Positions 46,492 to 54,016 of a stretch of 64,000 nt of DNA are shown piece after piece; within the stretch, counting starts at the first letter, position 1, and each line of letters opens with the position of its first letter. Both the position numbers and the translations under genes were made by a program. A model generated the notes under the pieces. The model ran no database searches and was not told the DNA's origin. It worked only from the letters and a program-made list of their open reading frames with translations. Source of the DNA: Cytophagaceae bacterium UBA7467 (GTDB taxonomy: Bacteria; Bacteroidota; Bacteroidia; Cytophagales; Spirosomataceae); the NCBI GenBank assembly GCA_002479785.1, contig DLPD01000009.1, forward strand, positions 1-64,000, read 5' to 3'.

Positions 46492-47223
46492 ATCTCTATC
46501 GCTCCTGCAGATTTAAATCTTGTCCATCCAATTTACAACCCACATCCGGGCTGGGCAGAGGAATTAGTGCATTATTATACCTTATTTAAGGGGGCAATTC
46601 CGGCTGAAACGGGAATTCATACCTATTTAGTAAATGACGGCAGTAAATCGGGCATTTCTCAAGAGGATATACAATTATTAACAGAGAAAATAGGGGGTTT
46701 TACCTACATCGATTCACCTATTAATCAGGGTAAAGGCGGCGCCTTGCGGGAGGCCGTGCGGCAAACGACTGGTAAATGGGTTATTTACACGGATGCCGAT
46801 TATCCCTATTTGATTGCTAATGCGGTGGAAATGTTTCGTCTACTTTCCTCAGATACTGCGGATGTGGTGGTGGGGGTGCGAGATGAACAATATTACGATC
46901 AATTGCCCTTAGGACGTAAAATATTTTCCCTTTCGTTGAAGGTGATGAATTATTTGTTTTTCCCTCAATTAAAGGTAAAGGACACGCAATCTGGCTTGAA
47001 AGGATTTAATCAAAAAGGGAAGGAAGTCTTCTTGAAGACGCGGATTCCGGCTTTTTTGTTTGATATGGAGTTTTTGGTTTTGGCTTCCAAAAGATCCGAT
47101 ATTCGGATCCAGTGGATTTATGTTCAAGCGCGTGAAGGAATTGTTTTTTCGACGATGCGCGCAAAGACCATTTTAACTGAATTGTATAATTTCATTTCCA
47201 TTTTATTCAGGATAAATAAATGA
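46492..47223 (+). CDS. Family 2 glycosyltransferase with unclear start codon
   Basis: A GT2 (GT-A fold) enzyme. The segment NLVHPIYNPHPGW, which matches the conserved first beta strand of the family, is encoded upstream of the first standard start (GTG at 46567), in frame and with no stop. No ATG, GTG or TTG exists in that frame between the stop at 46474-46476 and 46567; the likeliest start is ATC at 46492 or 46498. Later motifs are YTDADYPY (metal-binding DxD type) and DTQSGLKGFN. It probably moves a sugar to a lipid or polymer in the envelope. Its stop overlaps the deacetylase start (ATGA). Confidence 0.8.
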   Translation: MSIAPADLNLVHPIYNPHPGWAEELVHYYTLFKGAIPAETGIHTYLVNDGSKSGISQEDIQLLTEKIGGFTYIDSPINQGKGGALREAVRQTTGKWVIYTDADYPYLIANAVEMFRLLSSDTADVVVGVRDEQYYDQLPLGRKIFSLSLKVMNYLFFPQLKVKDTQSGLKGFNQKGKEVFLKTRIPAFLFDMEFLVLASKRSDIRIQWIYVQAREGIVFSTMRAKTILTELYNFISILFRINK

Positions 47224-47990
47224 ATCCAATTCTGATCACGATTGATGTGGAAGAATGCGATATTCCGTTGGAATATGGTTTTGAGATACCTCTAGAAGAA
47301 CAGTTAGCTATTTCTACAGAAGGTTTGACTCATTTCATGCAGATTGTGGAGGAGGCAGGAGTCCCGGTAACTATTTTTTGTACCGGCGTTTATGCCGAAA
47401 ATAATCCTGAATGGATTAAATCGCTGCGTCCGATGCACGAATTAGCCTCTCACGGCTACTTTCACGGGCATTTTGACGCTTCGAAGGACCTTCCTAACTC
47501 GAAGAAACTTTTAGAAAAATTAAGCAATAAACCCGTCACAGGTTTCCGAATGGCTCGCATGCAATATGTGGAGGAGGCAGAGATTTTGAAAGCAGGGTAT
47601 ACTTACCATTCGTCATTGAATCCCACCTGGATTCCTGGTCGGTATGATCACCGGGATAAACCAACGAAACCATTCTTTGAGAAAGGGCTATGGAACGTGC
47701 CTGCTTCGGTGAGCCCTTGGCTACGTATTCCCCTTTTTTGGTTGGCTTTTAAGAACTTTCCTTTGTGGTTATACACCTTTTTAGCCAAACGGACGCTGTG
47801 TAAACAAGGCTTTTTGAATATCTATTTTCACCCCTGGGAATTCGCAGATTTAAGTAAATATCCGCTTCCGGCTCATGTGAAAAGAGGGCATAATGGTCCA
47901 TTACGAGATAAATTGCGCTCTTTTTTAGAGCAAATGAAAGGAGAAGGAGAATTTACCACCATGGCTAAAATGCTTTCGAATCATGAATAA
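47220..47990 (+). CDS. Polysaccharide deacetylase family protein (NodB fold)
   Basis: A 256-residue protein with the NodB-type layout: ITIDVEECD (7-15) for the catalytic Asp pair, and HELASHGYFHGHF for the metal-binding His residues. It has no signal peptide, so a cytoplasmic or membrane-associated role is likely. Family members remove N-acetyl or similar groups from polysaccharides or lipid-linked sugars. It is the second gene of a three-gene cluster, overlapping GT2 by 4 bp and the GT87 gene by 8 bp. Confidence 0.85.
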   Translation: MNPILITIDVEECDIPLEYGFEIPLEEQLAISTEGLTHFMQIVEEAGVPVTIFCTGVYAENNPEWIKSLRPMHELASHGYFHGHFDASKDLPNSKKLLEKLSNKPVTGFRMARMQYVEEAEILKAGYTYHSSLNPTWIPGRYDHRDKPTKPFFEKGLWNVPASVSPWLRIPLFWLAFKNFPLWLYTFLAKRTLCKQGFLNIYFHPWEFADLSKYPLPAHVKRGHNGPLRDKLRSFLEQMKGEGEFTTMAKMLSNHE

Positions 47991-49122
47991 GAAATCCACT
48001 TTACTGATTATTTGGGCCTTAGCAGGTTTAGTGACGGGCTGGAAGCAGTTTTCTTTGAGTGATGTTCATTCGCACATGAATAATTTTCAGATTTTCAAAG
48101 CGAGTTTCGGCCATTTCGTCCATCGAATGCCGCTTTATTTAGAGTATCCTAAAGAATATTTCGACCTCTATCTATATGGACCCATTTTTCCCATCTTGAT
48201 GGCCCCGTTTTCGATGCTCCCGGATGGTCCTAGTGTCATTTTGTGGAATGTGGTGAATTCGGTGGTGTTATTTATTACGCTTTGGCATTTGCCTTTAGTT
48301 GAAAACAAACGGGTTGCGATTACCTGGATTGTATTGAATTCGTCTATCACGGCCTTATTAAACACGCAGTTTCACGCGCTTTGTTTAGCCTTGATTATTT
48401 GGTCCTATATCTGCGTTGAGAAAAAAAACTACTTCTGGGCGACGCTTTGGATCGCTTTAGGGATCTATATTAAATTGTATGGTGTGGTCGGATTAGCGTT
48501 TTTCTTTTTTGCCAAAGATCGTCTCCGTTTCGCCGCTTACTTCGTTTTCTGGCTATTGCTGATCGGTTTTATACCTTTGGCCTTAGGCGGCTTCGGTTAC
48601 GGAATCCAAACCTACCGCGAATGGATGGGTATTTTAGCACACAAAAACGAGCTGAACGAAAACATCAAAAATATTCGTACGGACGTATGTGTCATGGGAA
48701 TGATTCGCCGCTGGACGGGCGATCCGACTGTGTCGAATCTGTGGTTCCTTATCCCTTCGATGATTTTGAATGTGTATTTGTTCTTCCAAACCAAAAAATG
48801 GTCAGACTCTGACTTCAGGCTTCGTATATTAGCCTTCGTTCTACTATATATAATGCTTGCAAGCACGGGTACAGAATCCCCTACGTTAGTGATGGCATTC
48901 CCGGCGGTCGGAATCTGGTTTGTGCTAGGGGAAAAAACGAAGGAACGCTGGGCAATGTTGATCTTTACCTTGTTGATTTCGAGCTTTTCGCCCACCGATT
49001 TATTCCCCGCTTATATAAGGAATGAATTTATCAATCCGTTAGCCCTAATGATCTTGCCTTTGTTAGGCATTTGGCTTTGGCTGGCTTGGGACCTCTTTAG
49101 AGAAAAACAACCTCAGTTATGA
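47983..49122 (+). CDS. GT87-like (DUF2029) polytopic mannosyltransferase
   Basis: A 379-residue inner-membrane protein with about nine to ten hydrophobic helices. The first outer loop carries the acidic stretch SDVHSHMNNF and the YLYGPIFP segment typical of the GT87/DUF2029 family. Such enzymes use polyprenyl-phosphate sugars and add mannose or a related sugar to envelope glycolipids; the exact sugar is unknown. With the GT2 and deacetylase it forms a likely lipid-linked glycan pathway. Its 3' end overlaps the convergent DUF721 gene by 26 bp. Confidence 0.8.
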   Translation: MNKKSTLLIIWALAGLVTGWKQFSLSDVHSHMNNFQIFKASFGHFVHRMPLYLEYPKEYFDLYLYGPIFPILMAPFSMLPDGPSVILWNVVNSVVLFITLWHLPLVENKRVAITWIVLNSSITALLNTQFHALCLALIIWSYICVEKKNYFWATLWIALGIYIKLYGVVGLAFFFFAKDRLRFAAYFVFWLLLIGFIPLALGGFGYGIQTYREWMGILAHKNELNENIKNIRTDVCVMGMIRRWTGDPTVSNLWFLIPSMILNVYLFFQTKKWSDSDFRLRILAFVLLYIMLASTGTESPTLVMAFPAVGIWFVLGEKTKERWAMLIFTLLISSFSPTDLFPAYIRNEFINPLALMILPLLGIWLWLAWDLFREKQPQL

Positions 49123-49429
49123 TGTCCTGTTGAGCGGTTTTGTTCAATAGTTCGATCAATTTTTGCCTTGCCATAAGTAGCTCCTTCTTCAAAGGGGCAG
49201 AATCAATCCCTAGAAAGAGTTTTTTATCCTTAATAAAGACTTTCGTCGTTCTGGCCGCAATAGGTTTTCCCATAATCTCTTCCCAATGTGCTATGATATA
49301 AGTTTCATCATATTTGTTTTGTAAGGAATAGACCCGCAAAAGCGATTCAATCGCTTCTTTCAAGCTCATATGATCCTTACTTCTGGTGGAAGCGCGGGGG
49401 CCTTTCGGGTTGAATGGAGAGTCTATCAT
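49097..49429 (-). CDS. DUF721 (DciA-like) protein
   Basis: A 110-residue basic protein of the DUF721 family. It has an N-terminal helix region (LKEAIESLLRVYSLQNKYDE) and a KH-like core with W49 and segments VFIKDKKLFLGIDSAPLKKEL. Relatives of this family (DciA) load the replicative helicase DnaB in bacteria lacking DnaC; that role is inferred only from family membership. It has its own TAnnTTTG element close upstream. Confidence 0.82.
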   Translation of the reverse strand: MIDSPFNPKGPRASTRSKDHMSLKEAIESLLRVYSLQNKYDETYIIAHWEEIMGKPIAARTTKVFIKDKKLFLGIDSAPLKKELLMARQKLIELLNKTAQQDIITEVVFL

Positions 49430-49446
49430 GGGGGTATATTGATTCC

Positions 49447-49454
49447 CAAAATTA
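49447..49454 (-). promoter_or_regulatory. Putative -7 promoter element for the DUF721 gene
   Basis: TAATTTTG on the minus strand fits TAnnTTTG, 17 nt upstream of the ATG. Confidence 0.4.
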
Positions 49455-49660
49455 AGCCATTAATTAGGTTTAATCAGGAATTTCTCAACAAAATTTAATT
49501 TTTTTTCATTTTTTTTATAATTCAATAATCCCAAAATAGTACCCTAAAATTATCTGTTATTAGTAGAAAATATCGGATTAGTACAATAGTATAAAATCTG
49601 TGACCTGTCCCTAACCCTACAATGATTGTTTAAAGGGTGAAAATTATATTAGAATTCTAT

Positions 49661-49668
49661 TACTTTTG
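49661..49668 (+). promoter_or_regulatory. Putative -7 promoter element for the ExbB-TonB operon
   Basis: TACTTTTG fits TAnnTTTG. It would give a 5' leader of about 100 nt before exbB, which includes the 15-codon frame at 49702-49749. Confidence 0.45.
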
Positions 49669-49775
49669 CCTTTACTGAAAAGGAAAGCGAAAGTCTAAAC
49701 TATGAAAACTACGATCGCCGCATTTTCAACAAGTTTTATTAAAAAATAATTCTTTAACCCCAAATTACCAAACTA

Positions 49776-50612
49776 ATGAGTACACAACAACCAAAGCCAG
49801 CTGCTAAGCCAGCTGCAACCGAAAAAAAATCTGGAGGTATTTCTGCAGGTTTAATTCTAATTGTCCTTTTTGCAATTGCCCTTGCAATCTACAATTTTGT
49901 AATGGGTGACCCATCTCACTTTGAAGGTGGTACAACAGAAGGACACCCACTTCCAGGTGACTACTTTGGTGTAGTTTACAAAGGTGGTGTTATCGTGCCA
50001 GTTTTGATGACTTGTTTCTTAACTGCATTAACTTTCTCAATCGAGCGTTTATTCACAATCGGTAAAGCAAAAGGAACTGGTGATGTGAATGCATTCGTAC
50101 GTTCAGTACAAGCTGCTTTAGACAAAGACGATGTGGAAGGTGCTTTGAAAGCTTGTGATAAGCAAAAAGGTTCTGTAGGTAATGTAACATTAGCTGCAAT
50201 CAAAAAATACAAAGCTTTAACTACTGAGAAATCTTTAGACAAAGAGCAAAAATTAGCAGCATTGAGCAAAGAAGTAGAAGAAGCTACTTCATTAGAATTG
50301 CCAATGTTAGAGAAAAACTTAACGATCATCGCAACTTTAGCATCGGTATCTACTTTGATCGGTCTATTAGGAACGGTAGTTGGTATGATCAAGGCCTTCG
50401 CGTCATTAGGTAACTCAGGTGGATCAACAGATTCATCAGCGTTAGCAAATGGTATCTCTGAAGCCTTAATCAACACGGCATTAGGTATCGGTACTTCAGC
50501 GATCTGTATCATTGCATACAACGTGTTTACAGCGAAAATTGACGAGTTAACTTACAGCATCGACGAAATCGGCTTAAGTGTTAACCAAAACTACGCAACG
50601 CATCACAATTAA
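49776..50612 (+). CDS. exbB: ExbB/TolQ-type proton channel subunit
   Basis: A 278-residue MotA/TolQ/ExbB protein. A lysine- and alanine-rich cytosolic start is followed by membrane helices near 23-43, 70-90, 180-205 and 225-250. The family core LATVSTLIGLLGTVVGMIKAF (given here by its heart LIGLLGTVVGM) forms the conserved pore helix. With ExbD it uses the proton gradient to energise TonB. It opens the operon exbB-exbD-exbD-tonB; the next gene is 69 nt away. Confidence 0.94.
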   Translation: MSTQQPKPAAKPAATEKKSGGISAGLILIVLFAIALAIYNFVMGDPSHFEGGTTEGHPLPGDYFGVVYKGGVIVPVLMTCFLTALTFSIERLFTIGKAKGTGDVNAFVRSVQAALDKDDVEGALKACDKQKGSVGNVTLAAIKKYKALTTEKSLDKEQKLAALSKEVEEATSLELPMLEKNLTIIATLASVSTLIGLLGTVVGMIKAFASLGNSGGSTDSSALANGISEALINTALGIGTSAICIIAYNVFTAKIDELTYSIDEIGLSVNQNYATHHN

Positions 50613-50681
50613 TATTTGAACTGATTTAGGGGCATTAGCCCTTTCATTCAATTTTATTCACCGTTCAAAAAAATAATTGTT

Positions 50682-51281
50682 ATGCCAAAAGTTAAAGCTA
50701 AACGACATAGTGTCTCACTCGACATGACAGCGATGTGTGACGTGGCTTTCCTTCTTTTGACGTTCTTCATGTTAACCGCGAAGTTCCGTCCAGAAGAGGC
50801 AGTTACGATCACTCCTCCATCTTCTATCTCAGAGAAACCTTTGAATACGAAAGATGGTATGCTAATGGTTAGTGTTTCACCAGAAGGTGGCGTTTATTTG
50901 GCAACTGATGATCAAATGGCTCGAGAGTTTATGTTAGAGCGCATGGCTAATCGCTATGGTGTTGCTATCACAGCTGAGATGAAGAAGAACTTTATGGCTT
51001 CAGAAATCGTAGGCTATCCTCTAGGAGCAATGCGTCAGGTGTTAAATATGAAACCTTCAGAAGCTAAAAAGCTAAGCAAGGGAATTCCAATTGATTCAGC
51101 CAATAACGAACTTTCGTATTGGGTGGGTTATGCGAAATTGTCTAATCCAGAGTTGAAAGTTGCTATCAAAGGAGATAAAGATTCTAACTACAAAGTGTTT
51201 GCTGATATCATCGGTACTTTGCAGGCTCAGAACATCAATATCTTCCAATTAGTAACCGGACCGGAAAATAAACCGAAATAA
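50682..51281 (+). CDS. exbD: ExbD/TolR-family protein, first copy
   Basis: A 199-residue ExbD with one N-terminal membrane helix (about 13-33, MTAMCDVAFLLLTFFML) that contains the proton-binding aspartate D19, and a periplasmic domain. The inserted segment around residues 85-140 makes it longer than E. coli ExbD (141 residues); this longer form is usual in Bacteroidota. It works with ExbB and the second ExbD copy 26 nt downstream. Confidence 0.92.
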   Translation: MPKVKAKRHSVSLDMTAMCDVAFLLLTFFMLTAKFRPEEAVTITPPSSISEKPLNTKDGMLMVSVSPEGGVYLATDDQMAREFMLERMANRYGVAITAEMKKNFMASEIVGYPLGAMRQVLNMKPSEAKKLSKGIPIDSANNELSYWVGYAKLSNPELKVAIKGDKDSNYKVFADIIGTLQAQNINIFQLVTGPENKPK

Positions 51282-51307
51282 GTTTTCATTTTTAATTACG
51301 AAAAGAA

Positions 51308-51826
51308 ATGGCAGAAATAGATAGCTCCGGTGGCGGGAAGAAAGGCGGCGGGAAGAAGCGTAGTAAGAAAATGTCGACCAAAATCGACATGACACCTATG
51401 GTGGACTTAGGCTTCCTTTTGATTACTTTCTTTATGTTAACAACGACGTTAGCAAAGCCCGTTACCATGCAATTAAACATGCCTGATAAAACGGATACAA
51501 AGGAAACATCACCTGTAAAATTATCGGAAACACTGACGGTGTGTCCAGATGAGAGCAAGGTGTATTACTACCAAGGTATCCCTACTGAAGCAGGTACAGT
51601 AATGCAAGTTACTAACTATTCGGAGACTGGAATTCGCAAAGTGATTGCGGACCTGAAAGCGAAAGTGGGTAATAATTTTACTATCGTGATCAAGCCAACC
51701 AAAAAAGCGAAGTATCGCAATATGATTGACATGCTTGATGAATGTGCGATTACTAACAACAAGCGTTATGCATTGTTAGAGATCGATCCGGATACGGAGG
51801 CATTGATTAAACGATCAGGAAAATAA
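51308..51826 (+). CDS. exbD: ExbD/TolR-family protein, second copy
   Basis: A 172-residue ExbD. A Gly/Lys-rich N-terminus (GGGKKGGGKKRSKK) is followed by the membrane helix at about 28-50 (MTPMVDLGFLLITFFMLT) with the key aspartate D33, and a periplasmic domain ending in VIKPTKKAKYRNMIDMLDEC. Two unlike ExbD copies in tandem are a regular feature of this Bacteroidota locus and may form a mixed pentamer-dimer motor. tonB follows after 34 nt. Confidence 0.92.
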   Translation: MAEIDSSGGGKKGGGKKRSKKMSTKIDMTPMVDLGFLLITFFMLTTTLAKPVTMQLNMPDKTDTKETSPVKLSETLTVCPDESKVYYYQGIPTEAGTVMQVTNYSETGIRKVIADLKAKVGNNFTIVIKPTKKAKYRNMIDMLDECAITNNKRYALLEIDPDTEALIKRSGK

Positions 51827-51860
51827 GCTTATTAAATTAATTTTAAATTAAACGAATATT

Positions 51861-52679
51861 ATGTCACAAGTAATAAGCCAAGATGCTACTTTGGACGATA
51901 TTATCTTCAAGGACAAGAACCGTGAATTCGGCGCCTTTGTTCTGCGTAAGACATATCCTAAAGTAATGAAGCGGTCCGTATTACTAGGCTCTGCACTCTT
52001 TGTCGGTGCTCTTTTGTTAGCAGCTTTCTGGAAACAGTTAACTGCAGAAGCGGAAGATAAGACTGAGGTGACTGCTGAAGTAATGAAACTGGATAAGCCA
52101 GCTCCACCTAAAAAGGTTGAGTTGCCTCCACCGCCGCCACCGCCACCACCCAAGGAAATTCCTAAGGTGACCACGACGAAATTCTTACCTCCAGAAATCA
52201 AGCATGATGAGGAAGTAACGAAACCAGAACCTCCACCTGAAGAGGTAAGAGGTAATACAGCATCTGAAACGGTGAAGGGTGAAACGGAAACGTATGAGCC
52301 GCCTGTAGATCCAGATGCGAAAGGTTCTGAGCCTGTTGAACCTCCTAAGCCAGCTGAAGATGAAATCTTTACGGCGGTTGAGCAACAAGCTGAATTCCCT
52401 GGAGGTCCGGGTGCATGGGGACGTTTCTTACAGAAAACGTTGAAATACCCATCTGCTGCTCAGCGTGCAAACGTAGGTGGTAGAGTATTCGTATCTTTCG
52501 TTGTTAATACGGACGGTTCCATTCAAGACGTACAAGTTTTGAAAGGAGTTGGTTTCGGATGTGACGAGGAAGCTGTTCGTGTAATCAAGGCTATGCCAAG
52601 ATGGAATCCAGGTAAGCAATCTGGACGCGCGGTTAGATCTCGTTTTACTCAACCGATCACGTTCGTTTTATCTGAATAA
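51861..52679 (+). CDS. tonB: TonB energy transducer
   Basis: A 272-residue TonB. A cytosolic start of about 38 residues is followed by one membrane helix (about 39-57), a proline-rich periplasmic spacer with a PPPPPPPPP run (about 91-99), and the C-terminal TonB domain (about 175-272) with the segments FPGGPGAWGRFLQKTLKYP and GGRVFVSFVVNTDGSI. It carries energy from ExbBD to outer-membrane TonB-dependent transporters. A strong terminator follows, so the first transcript probably ends here. Confidence 0.95.
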   Translation: MSQVISQDATLDDIIFKDKNREFGAFVLRKTYPKVMKRSVLLGSALFVGALLLAAFWKQLTAEAEDKTEVTAEVMKLDKPAPPKKVELPPPPPPPPPKEIPKVTTTKFLPPEIKHDEEVTKPEPPPEEVRGNTASETVKGETETYEPPVDPDAKGSEPVEPPKPAEDEIFTAVEQQAEFPGGPGAWGRFLQKTLKYPSAAQRANVGGRVFVSFVVNTDGSIQDVQVLKGVGFGCDEEAVRVIKAMPRWNPGKQSGRAVRSRFTQPITFVLSE

Positions 52680-52698
52680 GATATAAACGCTTAACCAT

Positions 52699-52740
52699 AA
52701 ACAGACCTGCTGAATGTATTTTTAGCAGGTCTGTTTTTTT
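52699..52740 (+). terminator. Rho-independent terminator after tonB
   Basis: The 13-nt arms AAACAGACCTGCT and AGCAGGTCTGTTT are exactly complementary around a 12-nt loop and are followed by a T-run. It separates the exb-tonB genes from the small membrane protein and PstS-like gene. Confidence 0.85.
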
Positions 52741-52747
52741 AAAGAAA

Positions 52748-52990
52748 ATGAAAAGACCTGTTGCTATTTGGATTAATATCGTATTTCGATTGATTGTCGC
52801 CTTTGCCTATTTTTTGTTAGGACTGTATGTAGCTTTTTATTCGGAGTTTGATTTGGGTACTAATTTTGGAGTGCCTACCATTGTTTTATTTGGATTACTA
52901 TTTATGGCCTATGGCTTGTTCCGTATCTGGAGAGCCTATGCTTATTTCAATTCGACAGATGAGGATGAAGATGAATATCAGAAATATTAG
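52748..52990 (+). CDS. Small two-helix membrane protein
   Basis: An 80-residue protein with two hydrophobic helices (about 8-29 and 42-60) and an acidic tail DEDEDEYQ. It has no recognised domain. Small proteins of this kind are often found between tonB and the PstS-like gene in Bacteroidota. It overlaps the following lipoprotein gene by about 20 nt, so translation is coupled. The function is unknown. Confidence 0.78.
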   Translation: MKRPVAIWINIVFRLIVAFAYFLLGLYVAFYSEFDLGTNFGVPTIVLFGLLFMAYGLFRIWRAYAYFNSTDEDEDEYQKY

Positions 52991-53867
52991 TTTAGTTCTG
53001 TTAGGGCTATGTTTTTTTCAGTGCTCTACTGACAAAAAGGGAGGACCTACTGATTCAGCAACCATAGGCGAAATTACGCTAGGTGTGGATGAGTCTTTTG
53101 AACCGTTGATGAAAGCAGAGAAGACTGCTTTTGAAGAGCAATATAAATACGCGAAAATAAAGTATAAATTTAGCCCAGAGAATGAGATCATCGCCGATAT
53201 GTTGAATGATAAAATTCGTGGGGTTGTTGTAACACGGGATTTGACAACTAAAGAAAAAGAGATTTTTACTCGGGAAGCGATTACGTACCGTAGTTTTAAT
53301 ATAGCCGCTGATGGCATTGCCTTGTTAGCTAACAAGGCTAATTCAGATACGCTCATCACCTTAGCCGATTTAAAGGATTTAATCGTAGGTACTTCATCTA
53401 AGTATACGCTAGTGGTAGATAAGGCGAATTCAAGTAATTTAAAATATTTATTAGACAAATTAAAGATTTCTAGTTCTGAGAAATTACATGTGGTAGCGGC
53501 TGGCTCTAATCCGGAAGTGATTAATCAGGTGAAAAAAGAGGTGCGTTCGATAGGAATCGTTGGCTCCAATTGGATTAGTGATGGAGATAATCCAACTTCG
53601 CTAGGTTTTATACGCTCAGTCAATGTAATGTCTGTAGCGGAAGGAAAGGGGATGCCATACTCACAGCCTTTTGGGTATAACTTGGCCTTGAAAAAGTACC
53701 CTCTTCGCCGGGAAATCAAATATATCTTGAAAGAAGCGCACCAGGGTTTAGGAACTGGATTCTTAAATTATGTATCGGGGGATTTAGGGCAATTGATTGT
53801 TTTAAAGGCGGGCTTAATTCCCTTGACCCGTCCTATCACGATTCGTACGTATCAAATCAGCCAATAG
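52965..53867 (+). CDS. PstS-like periplasmic substrate-binding lipoprotein
   Basis: A lipoprotein of about 300 residues with a type II signal peptide (VLLGLCFFQCS, cysteine near residue 20) and the two-lobed PBP fold of the PstS family. The family's ligand region is seen in ITLADLKDLIVG and the GSNPEV segment. In-frame ATGs at 52959, 52965 and 52971 all leave a signal peptide; the long frame starting at 52848 does not. No phosphate permease genes are near, so it probably acts in envelope energy/TonB function or as a solitary binder rather than in a Pst importer. Confidence 0.86.
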   Translation: MKMNIRNISLVLLGLCFFQCSTDKKGGPTDSATIGEITLGVDESFEPLMKAEKTAFEEQYKYAKIKYKFSPENEIIADMLNDKIRGVVVTRDLTTKEKEIFTREAITYRSFNIAADGIALLANKANSDTLITLADLKDLIVGTSSKYTLVVDKANSSNLKYLLDKLKISSSEKLHVVAAGSNPEVINQVKKEVRSIGIVGSNWISDGDNPTSLGFIRSVNVMSVAEGKGMPYSQPFGYNLALKKYPLRREIKYILKEAHQGLGTGFLNYVSGDLGQLIVLKAGLIPLTRPITIRTYQISQ

Positions 53868-53912
53868 TTCATTTTTATTCGGTTTAGAGTAGGGAAAATA
53901 GAAGAATGTTTT

Positions 53913-53920
53913 TATTTTTG
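53913..53920 (+). promoter_or_regulatory. Putative -7 promoter element for the TPR protein gene
   Basis: TATTTTTG fits TAnnTTTG and would give a leader of about 90 nt. The T-rich context lowers its value. Confidence 0.3.
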
Positions 53921-54016
53921 TTGTTCTTACGAATGATAAGTTAAGTGTATAAAATTGGACATTTCAATGTTCAAGGCCTAGGAAAAATATTGAAAGCTAT
54001 TAATTAAAAAAACAAA

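Larger units (their letters stand above)
49430..49775. other. 346-bp intergenic region before the ExbB operon
   Basis: Long AT-rich gap between the divergent DUF721 gene and exbB. It holds a -7 element for each direction (49447-49454 minus, 49661-49668 plus) and a 15-codon frame from ATG 49702 to TAA 49749 between the plus promoter and exbB. No RNA gene, terminator or riboswitch fold is evident by eye. Confidence 0.6.

Noticed and set aside
49976..50521. Open frame of 181 codons antisense to exbB
   Set aside because: It is a shadow of the conserved ExbB frame, with no recognisable domain and no promoter.
52131..52151. CCACCGCCG-type repeat inside tonB
   Set aside because: It is only the codon pattern of the proline run in the TonB periplasmic spacer, not a separate repeat element.
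52848..52964. Longer N-terminal extension of the PstS-like gene
   Set aside because: It would overlap most of the small membrane protein gene and place a lipoprotein signal in the middle of the chain; a start near 52965 is far better.
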